Shown: in pieces, positions 13,279 through 21,086 of the stretch
How positions within the stretch are numbered: the stretch's first letter is position 1
Layout of the letters: each line of letters starts with the position of its first letter
Assembly: GCA_023247575.1 (NCBI GenBank)
Contig: JAHFGE010000008.1
Location: 1 to 27,161, forward strand
Source: Candidatus Omnitrophota bacterium
Lineage (GTDB): Bacteria; Omnitrophota; Gorgyraeia; Zapsychrales; Fredricksoniimonadaceae
Direction of reading: 5' to 3'
Length of the DNA: 27,161 bases
Program-made: the position numbers and the translations under genes
Notes under the pieces: generated by a model
Told to the model about the DNA's origin: nothing
The model's database searches: none
The model's input: the letters and a program-made list of their open reading frames with translations, nothing else

Positions 13279-14577
13279 CTAGAATGAATAAATAAACTCT
13301 CCTAATATTTGATCCATAGTTTTTTTGTCAAATACCCCGTCATGACCCTCAAAGAAGGATTTATCACCAACATCATGGCGATATTCTATTCTTGTCGTAA
13401 TATTGTCCTTTAATTTATAGGTTGGAGTTATCGTAAAATTAGTCATCTTTCCACCAACACTTGTCCCAAAACGACTGCCTAATTTATTTTCCATCTGTTC
13501 AATACGGCCGCCTAAAGAAAACTTGTCAGTAAACTGATAGACTGGTTGGAGCCCAAAACCATACCAGTGATCAATATTGCTACTAATCCCGCCCTCTTGG
13601 CCCCAATTCACTTGATAATTGAGGGTCAGTTGAGGCAAAAGTTTAGCCAACGGTTTGTTTGCAAGAGTTAAATCCACACTGGTACGATTATGACTGTTAT
13701 TACCTGTCTGTTCAGGCCCATAATAAACAGATAGCCCTCCTGAACCTAAATCTCCATAATTAATACCCAGGCCGCCAAAGAACGTCTTGCCTGAATTGTT
13801 ATCTGTAAGGACATCCCAACCATTCGTAAGCCCTGCCCTTAACTCCAAGCCATTAATAGGAAGTGGGCGAGATAACAAGAATCCCACCTGGGTAAATGGT
13901 TCTGCCATCCCAAAAAGATGTCCGCGGCTGATCGTCGGGTCATTCATAGACTCTATAACTTCAATGCCTTCCAGAGTAACAAACTTACCAAGTTTGAGGG
14001 TAACACCGGTATCAAGCAAAGGCGTTGTCAAATAGGCCTCCTCAAGATCAAAGCCAGCGGTTGAGCCTGCCCCAGTGGTCGGATGAATCACATTAGCATC
14101 TGAACCGGCATCTATCTTAATTACATAATTCGTATCCTTTAGAGAGCCGGTTAGAGCCACCTGGACATTATTAAAAGTGATATCATTGGCTGTGGTAATA
14201 AAACTGGAAGCATTTACCCCGGCTGTCCTCGTCCCTGGCGTTCCTAATTTTGTCATCTGGCTAGCTGGCTTATGGGTATTGTAATTATAAATGGTATCGA
14301 TAAAACCATGAATCGTGGGCATACTGATCATAGGAGCAGTTTTTTGCTCTTTCTGAGCCATAATTTCATCGATTTTTTTTGTAACGGCTTCATCAGAAAC
14401 AGTCGCGGCTGGTTTTTGTTGAAGAGCATCGACTTTCTTTTCAAGTTGATCAACGCGATTCATGAGTTTTTGAATCATTTCATCTTTTTCATCCGCCTGC
14501 GCCCGTGGCGTAGCCACCATTACAAGGGCGCCGGTCAAGCCCAGAACCAACCATGTGTGAAACACTTTTTTTCCCAT
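13279..14577 (-). CDS. Beta-barrel porin with N-terminal coiled coil (Bbp2/OmpL-like)
   Basis: The 432-residue protein has a signal peptide (VFHTWLVLGLTGALVMVATPRAQA, ending about residue 28). A predicted periplasmic coiled coil follows (about 30-56, DEMIQKLMNRVDQLEKK and following heptads), then a Lys/Gln-rich linker and a beta barrel ending in phenylalanine (GEFIYSF). HGFIDTIYNYNTHKP and the KLGKFVTLEGIEVIESMNDP stretch resemble the putative beta-barrel porin-2 family. Such coiled coils occur in porins that contact peptidoglycan or trimerise. AGGAGAAAGGAC precedes the ATG. A good promoter lies about 180 nt upstream, with a strong terminator between it and the gene. Substrate unknown. Confidence 0.8.
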   Translation of the reverse strand: MGKKVFHTWLVLGLTGALVMVATPRAQADEKDEMIQKLMNRVDQLEKKVDALQQKPAATVSDEAVTKKIDEIMAQKEQKTAPMISMPTIHGFIDTIYNYNTHKPASQMTKLGTPGTRTAGVNASSFITTANDITFNNVQVALTGSLKDTNYVIKIDAGSDANVIHPTTGAGSTAGFDLEEAYLTTPLLDTGVTLKLGKFVTLEGIEVIESMNDPTISRGHLFGMAEPFTQVGFLLSRPLPINGLELRAGLTNGWDVLTDNNSGKTFFGGLGINYGDLGSGGLSVYYGPEQTGNNSHNRTSVDLTLANKPLAKLLPQLTLNYQVNWGQEGGISSNIDHWYGFGLQPVYQFTDKFSLGGRIEQMENKLGSRFGTSVGGKMTNFTITPTYKLKDNITTRIEYRHDVGDKSFFEGHDGVFDKKTMDQILGEFIYSF

Positions 14578-14626
14578 TTTCTTGTCCTTTCTCCTGTTTG
14601 TTGAATGATTTAACTTTATTTAGTCC

Positions 14627-14672
14627 AAAAAAAATCCTTGGCTAAAAATTATTCACAATTTTTAGCCAAGGA
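14627..14672 (-). terminator. Very strong intrinsic terminator in the leader of the Bbp2-like porin
   Basis: A perfect 16-bp stem (arm TCCTTGGCTAAAAATT on the minus strand, 14672-14657) with a 6-nt loop is followed by eight T residues. It ends the nuoF transcript. It also lies downstream of the promoter at 14787-14759, so it may control readthrough into the porin gene. Confidence 0.9.
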
Positions 14673-14758
14673 CTTCGTTGCCCGCATTTAGCCATTCATG
14701 GCTTGAATCTTTATTTGCTCGAGAACAACAATGCTCTCTGCTTCATCAAACAAAAGAC

Positions 14759-14787
14759 AGTTTATCTAACTTTGTCTCTTGTGTCAA
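14759..14787 (-). promoter_or_regulatory. Candidate promoter upstream of the Bbp2-like porin leader
   Basis: TTGACA (14787-14782), 17 nt, TAAACT (14764-14759) on the minus strand. Transcription would start near 14752 and pass through a small AGCCAT/ATGGCT hairpin (14703-14690) and then the terminator before reaching the porin. Confidence 0.6.
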
Positions 14788-14832
14788 GAAAAATTTTTGA
14801 AAAATTTTTGAAGAGTTTGCTAAAAAACCGAC

Positions 14833-16170
14833 CTAAATGGGAAACTTAGACGGGTCATCATAAGAGAAGATACAGTTCTCTTCATCATATTCATGCAGTT
14901 TAGGCAGGATCAAATCCCGCTCCTGAGTGTCCCTTCTGCCCTCTAAATGGGCTTTAAACTCGCAAGGAAAAGCTTTAATAATGCTGGGAATAAGGATAGA
15001 TTCCTGGGTAGGCAAAAAGCAGCGGGTTTGGTTGGTGCAACGGCCGCAAATCTCTAAAATACCTTCTATATCGTCCTGCATCCCCTGGCCAAACTCAATT
15101 TTTTTAAGGTGTTCCGTAATATGGGCCGTACCACGGTTACAAGGCACGCACTGGCCGCAGGAGCTGAGAGCCAGGAAATTGGAGAATTTTAAAGCCACTT
15201 GCACCATACAGGCGCTTTGGTCATAGACAATAAAGCCAGCAGAGCCTAAACCACCGCCTACTTTCTTTAAAGACCCGAAATCCAAGGGAGTATCAAAATG
15301 CTCAGGAGTCACGACGCCGCTAGCTACCCCTGAAAACACGGCTTTAAAGGGGTATTTTCCTGCAGGACCACCGGCGATGTCATAAAGAAGCTGTTTGAGG
15401 GTCACTGTTCCTGCCGGGACTTCATAGACGCCAGGCCTTGTTACATCTCCACAGACCGTACACATGATTGTTCCCGGGGTGTCCTGGGATCCTACGGATT
15501 TAAACCAATCTGCTCCCTTGTCTATGATTTGAGTCACCTGACAGAAAGTTTCCACATTAGTGACGCAGGTAGGATTAACCGATTCGGGAGTAAAAAAAAG
15601 CCCCTGAATATAGGGTGGAAAATTGCGGGGCATGGGATAGCCCCCGTTAATTGACTCAACAAGTCCTTTTTCTTCCCCATAAAGGTACTCATCCGGGCCT
15701 AAATGAATTTTAATACGCTCCGCAGGGATAAGTCCAGCGTCTTCCATCTCTTGAAGGGCTTTAACTAATCGATGAACCTGGGGCCTATATTTCTTTTTTA
15801 TCCCAATATAAGCCTCTGTGGCGCCAATAGCATGCACACCAATAGCGATGCCTTCTATCAGATGGTAAGGATTTTTAAGAATGTTATAGCGGTCCTTATA
15901 AGTTCCTGGCTCACCTTCAGAAAAGTTACAAATCAGATATTTGGTCGGACAAGGTTCAGAACGCACCCCACCCCATTTAATCGCCGTTGGAAAGCCCGCC
16001 CCTCCGCGCCCGCGCAAATTGGCGTTTTTAATCTCCGTAACGATATCGGCCCCAGCCATACAGGAGGCTTTCTTAATGGCCCGGCCTCCGCCTCGAGATA
16101 GGTAGTCACTTAAACTCGTCAGGGGTTTTAAATCTTCGGGTAATAAACGACGGCATTCGAGTGGATGCAT
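14833..16170 (-). CDS. NuoF-like NADH-binding flavoprotein, stand-alone
   Basis: NuoF-family subunits oxidise NADH at FMN and pass electrons to a 4Fe-4S cluster, in complex I, NAD-dependent hydrogenases or formate dehydrogenases. The 445 residues contain the FMN loop GRGGAGFPT (54-62), NFSEGEPGTYKDR (82-94), the NADH-site stretch GEEKGLVESINGGYPMPR (165-182), an SLBB domain and the cluster ligands Cys338, Cys341, Cys344 and Cys384. There is no thioredoxin-like N-terminal or ferredoxin C-terminal extension of the kind seen in HndC or HydB, and no nuoE, nuoG or hydrogenase gene nearby, so the partner complex is unknown. The ATG at 16170 lacks a clear ribosome-binding site. I leave the symbol empty because the complex cannot be named. 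Confidence 0.88.
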   Translation of the reverse strand: MHPLECRRLLPEDLKPLTSLSDYLSRGGGRAIKKASCMAGADIVTEIKNANLRGRGGAGFPTAIKWGGVRSEPCPTKYLICNFSEGEPGTYKDRYNILKNPYHLIEGIAIGVHAIGATEAYIGIKKKYRPQVHRLVKALQEMEDAGLIPAERIKIHLGPDEYLYGEEKGLVESINGGYPMPRNFPPYIQGLFFTPESVNPTCVTNVETFCQVTQIIDKGADWFKSVGSQDTPGTIMCTVCGDVTRPGVYEVPAGTVTLKQLLYDIAGGPAGKYPFKAVFSGVASGVVTPEHFDTPLDFGSLKKVGGGLGSAGFIVYDQSACMVQVALKFSNFLALSSCGQCVPCNRGTAHITEHLKKIEFGQGMQDDIEGILEICGRCTNQTRCFLPTQESILIPSIIKAFPCEFKAHLEGRRDTQERDLILPKLHEYDEENCIFSYDDPSKFPI

Positions 16171-16188
16171 GGATAAATGGTATTAACC

Positions 16189-16204
16189 CTTGGGCAAGCC
16201 CAAG
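16189..16204. repeat. Short palindrome upstream of nuoF-like gene
   Basis: CTTGGGC, 2-nt loop AA, GCCCAAG. First of three hairpins packed into the 115 bp between phoU and the nuoF-like gene. Confidence 0.75.
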
Positions 16205-16223
16205 ACCCTTCATGTGGAATTAA

Positions 16224-16243
16224 CCCTACAGTAAGCTGCAGGG
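16224..16243. repeat. Hairpin upstream of nuoF-like gene
   Basis: CCCTACAG and CTGCAGGG pair at 7 of 8 positions around the loop TAAG, with AATT copies near both flanks. Confidence 0.7.
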
Positions 16244-16265
16244 AATTATTCAACTCGTGCTCTCG

Positions 16266-16285
16266 TGGTGAGCGAAGTCGAACCA
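16266..16285. repeat. Hairpin with GA/GA internal loop abutting the phoU stop codon
   Basis: On the plus strand TGGT, GA, GCGAAGTC, GA, ACCA. It ends at the base next to the phoU stop. The core GAGCGAAGTCGA is, from memory, the centre of a repeat common in many genomes, usually with CCCT/AGGG outer arms. Confidence 0.65.
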
Positions 16286-16954
16286 TTAAATATTTTCCCC
16301 TTGATCTGCCTGATGATGCTTGATGTCGCGGCCTTCCACGATGTAGATGACTTCTTCGGCGATATTGGTTGACAAATCGGCGATGCGTTCAAGGTTATGA
16401 GCAATGCGCATGATTTGTAACCCTCGGGGAATGGCATCTTTTTTGCCACGCATGATTTGTGTCAGGTCTTTAAGGATTTTATCGCCGGTGGTATCGACAA
16501 TATTGTCCCGATCACAAACAGCTTCCGCCAGATGTACATCTTCATTAACAAAAGCATTGATACTGTCTTTGAGCATGCGCACCGTATTCTCACTCATGAG
16601 CCTTAAATCATCATAAGGGCCTAGGATGGGGTTACTGAGCAAAAATACCCCGCTTTCACAGATATTCACGGCGTGATCAGCCATACGTTCAAGGTCTTTA
16701 TTCATCTTGATCATCATGATGACCATCCGCAGATCGCGCGCCACCGGCTCAAACTGAGCAATCAGCTCCACACACATTTTTTCAATGGCCTTGTCATAGT
16801 CATTGACTTTGGGTTCCTGGGTATCAATGACTTCTTTAAGCAAATCGGCATTCCTATCCAAAAGCCCCTTGATGCTTTTAGCAATCATGTCTTCCACCAG
16901 AGAAGCATCCTGAATCAGTTGGTGTTTGAGTTCTATAACCTTTTGTTTAAACAT
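16286..16954 (-). CDS. phoU: Phosphate transport regulator PhoU
   Basis: PhoU represses the Pst transporter and, with a PhoR kinase, the phosphate regulon when phosphate is plentiful. The 222-residue, all-helical protein has both three-helix repeats, each with the metal-binding motif: DLERMADHAVNI in the first and NLERIADLSTNIAEE in the second. Length is normal. AAGGGA precedes the ATG by 6 nt. It is the last gene of the phosphate operon, 26 nt after the second pstB. No phoB or phoR gene lies in the window, so the kinase must be elsewhere. Confidence 0.95.
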   Translation of the reverse strand: MFKQKVIELKHQLIQDASLVEDMIAKSIKGLLDRNADLLKEVIDTQEPKVNDYDKAIEKMCVELIAQFEPVARDLRMVIMMIKMNKDLERMADHAVNICESGVFLLSNPILGPYDDLRLMSENTVRMLKDSINAFVNEDVHLAEAVCDRDNIVDTTGDKILKDLTQIMRGKKDAIPRGLQIMRIAHNLERIADLSTNIAEEVIYIVEGRDIKHHQADQGENI

Positions 16955-16980
16955 AATTTTCCCTTTCAGTATATTACTAT

Positions 16981-17736
16981 TTAGCCAAATTTACCAGCCA
17001 AATACTCCTCCGTCCGTCGATCTTTGGGAATCGTAAACATTTTTTCAGTGGAATCATATTCTATTAAATCTCCCAAATAGAGATAAGCACTGCGATCCGA
17101 AACTCTGGCGGCCTGCTGCATGTTATGAGTGACAATCACAATCGTATAATTAACTTTCAATTGATCCATTAATTCTTCGATATGGGCGGTGGCGATAGGG
17201 TCTAAGGCTGAACAGGGTTCATCCATGAGCAAAATATCCGGCTTAACCGGCAGGAGACGAGCGATACATAACCTCTGCTGCTGCTCCAAGGTAAGGTTTA
17301 ATGCCGAAGTTTTTAATTTATCTTTCAAGATATCCCATAGATCCACCGCCCTCAACGATTGCTCGAGAATATCTCCGTATTCCTTGAAGGCAGCTGTGCG
17401 ATGAATCTTGACGCTAAAAAGAACGTTTTCGGCCACCGACAAAGGAAAAGGATTGGGTCTCTGAAAAACCATCCCCACCTTTTTACGTAACTCCACCAGA
17501 TCTACGCCTGGTTCATAAATATTCTTGGCGTCAATAAAAACCCCACCTTCAACTTTCACATCTTCAAGCAAATCATTCATGCGGTTAAATACCCTGAGCA
17601 AAGTGGATTTGCCGCATCCGGAAGGGCCGATAATAGACGTGATCATTTTGGACTCAATGTCAATGCTAATATCATGAAGCGCTTGGAAGGTGCCGTAAAA
17701 TAAATTTAGATTACGAGTTTGAATAATAGGGTTCAT
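16981..17736 (-). CDS. pstB: PstB-like phosphate ABC ATPase, second copy, with degenerate signature motif
   Basis: PstB hydrolyses ATP to drive phosphate import through PstCA. This 251-residue copy has an intact Walker A (GPSGCGKST, 37-45), Q-loop Gln92 (MVFQRPNPFP), Walker B with catalytic Glu173 (LLMDEP) and H-loop His204 (VTHNMQQAA). The ABC signature, LSGGQ in nearly all PstB proteins, is replaced by LTLEQ (148-152) although the following QQRLCIAR is kept. In an ABC dimer a subunit's signature completes its partner's ATP site, so this copy should make the partner site poor. Its partner, encoded directly upstream with a TAATG overlap, has LSGGQ intact but a changed Q-loop and H-loop. The two probably form an obligate heterodimer. 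A sequencing error is unlikely because the frame stays open and the flanking motif is conserved. Confidence 0.93.
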   Translation of the reverse strand: MNPIIQTRNLNLFYGTFQALHDISIDIESKMITSIIGPSGCGKSTLLRVFNRMNDLLEDVKVEGGVFIDAKNIYEPGVDLVELRKKVGMVFQRPNPFPLSVAENVLFSVKIHRTAAFKEYGDILEQSLRAVDLWDILKDKLKTSALNLTLEQQQRLCIARLLPVKPDILLMDEPCSALDPIATAHIEELMDQLKVNYTIVIVTHNMQQAARVSDRSAYLYLGDLIEYDSTEKMFTIPKDRRTEEYLAGKFG

Positions 17737-18494
17737 TAACCAAATCTCCCGGAAATATAATCATCCGTGCGTCGGTCAACAGGAGAAGTAAATAATTTCT
17801 TGGTTTCTCCTATTTCTATTAACTGGCCCATTAAAAAAAACGCTGTTCGATCGCCCACGCGTGCCGCCTGTTTCGTATTATTAGTGACTAAAATTTGCGT
17901 ATAATTCTGTTTGAAACGAAGCATGGCTTCTTCAATTTTTGCCGTCGAGATTGGGTCAAGCCCCGAACATGGCTCATCGTAAAGAATAATTTCCGGATCT
18001 ACCGCCAAGGTTCTGGCCAAACATAACCTCTGCTGCTGGCCTCCGGAAAGCTTCATCGCATGCTCTTGCAAACGGTCTTTAACTTCATCCCATAAATAAG
18101 CAGCTTTCAGCGAACGCTCAACGATGCTTTCCATTTGTGTTTTGTCTTTCATTCCATGCCGACGCAGTCCGTAAGCCACATTCTCAAACACAGTCATAGG
18201 TAAAACAATAGGCAAGGCAAAAACCATCCCCACCCGTTTGCGTAACATTTCCACATTGCCATCCGCATAAATATTCTGGCCATCGATCGTCAACAAACCT
18301 TTAAAAGAAAAGTTAGGTTGATTGTCATTAAATCGATTCAGGCAGCGTAAAAATGTTGATTTACCGCTGTTGGCGGGGCCAATGATGCTTAAAATCTCAT
18401 TGGCATACACATCCAAAGAAATAGATTTAAGTGCCTCCACGCTACCATAGCGGACACTCAAATCTTTAGATTGTACTTTGATTGGACTTACCAT
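17736..18494 (-). CDS. pstB: PstB-like phosphate ABC ATPase, first copy, with changed Q-loop and H-loop
   Basis: This 252-residue PstB homologue keeps Walker A in a slightly unusual form (GPANSGKST, 39-47), an intact signature LSGGQ (149-153) and Walker B with Glu174 (ILYDEP). The Q-loop reads MVFALP, with Ala93 where PstB has Gln, and the H-loop reads VTNNTKQA, with Asn205 where His is expected. Both changes belong to the same ATP site, the one that would be closed by the partner's degenerate signature. It overlaps pstA by 7 nt and the second pstB by one base (TAATG), so the two are made together. The alternative, a homodimer with weak activity, cannot be excluded from sequence. Confidence 0.93.
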   Translation of the reverse strand: MVSPIKVQSKDLSVRYGSVEALKSISLDVYANEILSIIGPANSGKSTFLRCLNRFNDNQPNFSFKGLLTIDGQNIYADGNVEMLRKRVGMVFALPIVLPMTVFENVAYGLRRHGMKDKTQMESIVERSLKAAYLWDEVKDRLQEHAMKLSGGQQQRLCLARTLAVDPEIILYDEPCSGLDPISTAKIEEAMLRFKQNYTQILVTNNTKQAARVGDRTAFFLMGQLIEIGETKKLFTSPVDRRTDDYISGRFG

Positions 18495-19339
18495 TTTCTT
18501 TTTTTGCGAAATTGCGCTCGCACCAGTATTGCTACAAGGTTTAATGACAGAACGATCATCAAAAGCACCAGGGCTGTGCCGTAGCGAATTTCCAATTTGA
18601 TATTAGGTACCTGAGTTGAAATAACATACAGATGGTAAGGCAAAGCCATAGCTTGATCGAAGATGGATTTAGGCAAACGGGGCAAATAAAAAGCTGCTAC
18701 TGTAAATAAAATGGGGGCCGTCTCTCCTGCTGCCCTCGATACAGCCAAAATCATTCCAGTTAAGATGCCCGGTAAAGCATGGGGCAAGACCACACGGCGA
18801 ATCGTTTCCCATTTAGAGACCCCTAAGGACAGGCTCACTTGACGAAACGACTGAGGGACACTGTCCAAAGCTTCTCGAGTGGTGGTAATAATGATAGGAA
18901 GCACCATGATAGCCAGCGTCAAAGAACCTGCCAAGATAGATGCGCCAAATTTCAAAAAAATGACAAAAATTCCCAGACCAAACAATCCGTAAACCACGGA
19001 AGGGACACCGGCTAAATTAATAATGGCTAATTTAACCGCGCGTGTTAAAAAATTATCTTTAGCATATTCCGATAAGTAAATCGCCGAAAGCACTCCTAGG
19101 GGAAGAGCAAAAATTAAAGTTCCTAAAACTAGCCACAGAGTTCCGACGATAGCTGGAAAAATTCCGCCTTCGCGCATGCCCCTTTTGGGCATTTGAGTCA
19201 GAAAATCCCAGGAAATGGCATGCCAGCCTTGATAAATAATGTAAATAAGAATCAGAATGACTGGAAGAACTACAACCAGAGTCGACAAAAACAAAATTGA
19301 GAAGGCAAGCTTTTCTCTAGTGTAAGCGTTTTTAATCAT
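18488..19339 (-). CDS. pstA: Phosphate ABC permease PstA
   Basis: PstA is one of the two membrane subunits of the phosphate importer. The 283 residues show six hydrophobic segments, beginning LAFSILFLSTLVVVLPVILI, and the coupling-helix motif SFRQVSLSLGVSKWETIRRVVLP that docks on PstB. AAGETAPILFTVAAFY is typical of PstA. It overlaps pstC by 4 nt and the first pstB by 7 nt. Length and motifs are normal. Confidence 0.95.
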   Translation of the reverse strand: MIKNAYTREKLAFSILFLSTLVVVLPVILILIYIIYQGWHAISWDFLTQMPKRGMREGGIFPAIVGTLWLVLGTLIFALPLGVLSAIYLSEYAKDNFLTRAVKLAIINLAGVPSVVYGLFGLGIFVIFLKFGASILAGSLTLAIMVLPIIITTTREALDSVPQSFRQVSLSLGVSKWETIRRVVLPHALPGILTGMILAVSRAAGETAPILFTVAAFYLPRLPKSIFDQAMALPYHLYVISTQVPNIKLEIRYGTALVLLMIVLSLNLVAILVRAQFRKKRKW

Positions 19340-20220
19340 TTGAGTTTACGGTGAACCGCCAGATCCGCAATTAAATTGATAAAAAAGGTAATGATAAAAA
19401 GGACGATACCGATGGCAAATAGAGCGAAATAATGGTCACTGCCACGCACTGTCTCACCCATTTCCGCCGCCACGGTAGCGGTTAAAGTCCTTACTGGTTC
19501 AAATAAAGAATTTGGAATGCGGGCTGCATTGCCGGTAATCATCATCACCGCCATGGTTTCTCCAATCACACGGCCAATGCCTAACATCACCGCGGCTAAA
19601 ATTCCCGAAGAAGCCGCTGGAAAAATAACCCGCCATATGGCCTGCCAACGGGTAGCGCCCAAAGCCAAGGCAGCCTCTTTATAGCGCTTGGGAACAGCAT
19701 TAAGCGCATCTTCGGCAATGCTCACAATCGTCGGCATAGCCATAAAGGCCAACATCAAGGCTCCTGAAAAAGCTGTCAAACCAGTTGGCAAATGAAAAGT
19801 ATTTTTCACCCAAGGGACCAGGGTCATCATACCGATAAACCCCAAAACTACACTGGGAATGGCTGCTAGAACTTCTATTCCGGATTTTAAAATCTCTCTG
19901 GTTTTAACGGGGGCTACTTCCGCAATATAGACGGCGCTAGCAATGCCAATAGGGACGGCAATAATGGTAGCCCCTAAAGTCACATAAAGGGAACCTACAA
20001 TTAAAGGCAAGATACCAAACTGTGCCGGTGTGGAAATCGGATACCACTTTTGACCTAAAAGGAAATCAGAAACAGAAACCGTTTTAAATAGCGAGAAACC
20101 TTCTTTTGCCAGAAAGATAAAAATCAGGCCTACAAAAATAATCGAAGCGATGCCGCTCAGATAAATGCATCGCTCGATGACCCATTCCTTAACAAGTTTT
20201 CCGTTGAAATTTTTTTGCAT
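19336..20220 (-). CDS. pstC: Phosphate ABC permease PstC
   Basis: PstC pairs with PstA to form the phosphate channel. The 294-residue protein has about six transmembrane segments, starting near residue 16, the conserved VPIGIASAVYIAEVAP segment and the coupling motif YKEAALALGATRWQAIWRVIFP. The conserved GIGRVIGETMAVMMITGNA supports PstC over PstA. It overlaps the pstS stop by one base (TAATG) and pstA by 4 nt. Confidence 0.95.
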   Translation of the reverse strand: MQKNFNGKLVKEWVIERCIYLSGIASIIFVGLIFIFLAKEGFSLFKTVSVSDFLLGQKWYPISTPAQFGILPLIVGSLYVTLGATIIAVPIGIASAVYIAEVAPVKTREILKSGIEVLAAIPSVVLGFIGMMTLVPWVKNTFHLPTGLTAFSGALMLAFMAMPTIVSIAEDALNAVPKRYKEAALALGATRWQAIWRVIFPAASSGILAAVMLGIGRVIGETMAVMMITGNAARIPNSLFEPVRTLTATVAAEMGETVRGSDHYFALFAIGIVLFIITFFINLIADLAVHRKLK

Positions 20221-21062
20221 TATTTGATGGGCACAAAATCCGTATCTTTGACAATTTGCTGGCCAGCGGGACCAAAGACAAAATCAATAAAACTCTTGAC
20301 CAATCCCTGAGGATCGCCATTGGTATAGAAAAACAAAGGACGGGAAATATAATACTTGCCGGACACCACATTTTCAAGGGTAGGAGTGTAATATTCATTT
20401 TTGGCGTCTTTGGCCACGGCAATGGTTTTTTGGGCTTTGGAAATATAGCCCATACCATAGTAGCCGATGGCGTTGGAATTTTGGGCTACTTCATCGGCAA
20501 TGGCCTGAGAAGATGGCATCAATAAAGCTGTAGAATCAAATTCAGCGGTAGATTTAAAATCGCCTTTGCGTAAAACATTTTCTTTAAAATAAACATGTGT
20601 ACCAGAGTTAACTTCCCGAGAAAGAAGCACAATAGACGCATCTTTCCCACCCACCTCTTTCCAATTTTTGATTTTTTCCGTAAAAATATCCGCAAGTTGA
20701 TCAATGGTGAGTTTGTCGACAGAGTTTGAAGGGTGAACCACCACGGCTATACCATCTAAACCAACTGTAAATTCCTGAGGGTTGATGCCCTTAGTCTTCG
20801 CCTGGGCAATTTCTTCCTTTTTCATGGAACGAGAAGATTCGGCAATATCACACGTACCGCTTATTAAAGATGCAATACCTGTACCGGAACCCCCGCCGGT
20901 GACCGCAATCAAAACATCCTTATGCTGCTGCATATAGCTTTCCGCCCAGGCCTGCCCTAAATTAACCATGGTATCGGAACCTTTAATTTGAATGGAATTG
21001 CCGCCTGCCCAGCTTATAGTCGCCAGAATTATAGTTACGAAGAAAACAAAAATTTTTTTCAT
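20220..21062 (-). CDS. pstS: Periplasmic phosphate-binding protein PstS
   Basis: PstS captures phosphate and delivers it to PstCA. The 280 residues begin with a signal peptide (MKKIFVFFVTIILATISWA, cleaved about residue 19), then show IKGSDTMVNLGQAWAESY, the phosphate-binding loops GGGSGTGIASL and SREVNSGTHVYF and the DIAESSRSMK segment. No lipobox is seen, so the protein is probably soluble in the periplasm. AAGGAC precedes the ATG. It lies 24 nt downstream of the porin gene, in the same operon, which suggests that the porin feeds it. Confidence 0.95.
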   Translation of the reverse strand: MKKIFVFFVTIILATISWAGGNSIQIKGSDTMVNLGQAWAESYMQQHKDVLIAVTGGGSGTGIASLISGTCDIAESSRSMKKEEIAQAKTKGINPQEFTVGLDGIAVVVHPSNSVDKLTIDQLADIFTEKIKNWKEVGGKDASIVLLSREVNSGTHVYFKENVLRKGDFKSTAEFDSTALLMPSSQAIADEVAQNSNAIGYYGMGYISKAQKTIAVAKDAKNEYYTPTLENVVSGKYYISRPLFFYTNGDPQGLVKSFIDFVFGPAGQQIVKDTDFVPIK

Positions 21063-21086
21063 ATAAACGTCCTTTTTCTTATTTAA

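Noticed and set aside
13098..13295. A 65-codon open frame on the plus strand between the two porin genes
   Set aside because: It runs through the terminator hairpin of the Bbp2-like porin and the promoter of the other porin, and resembles no protein family.
16981..17736. Degenerate second pstB as a pseudogene or sequencing error
   Set aside because: The full frame is open, all other ATPase motifs are intact, and its changes complement those of the neighbouring copy, which argues for selection.
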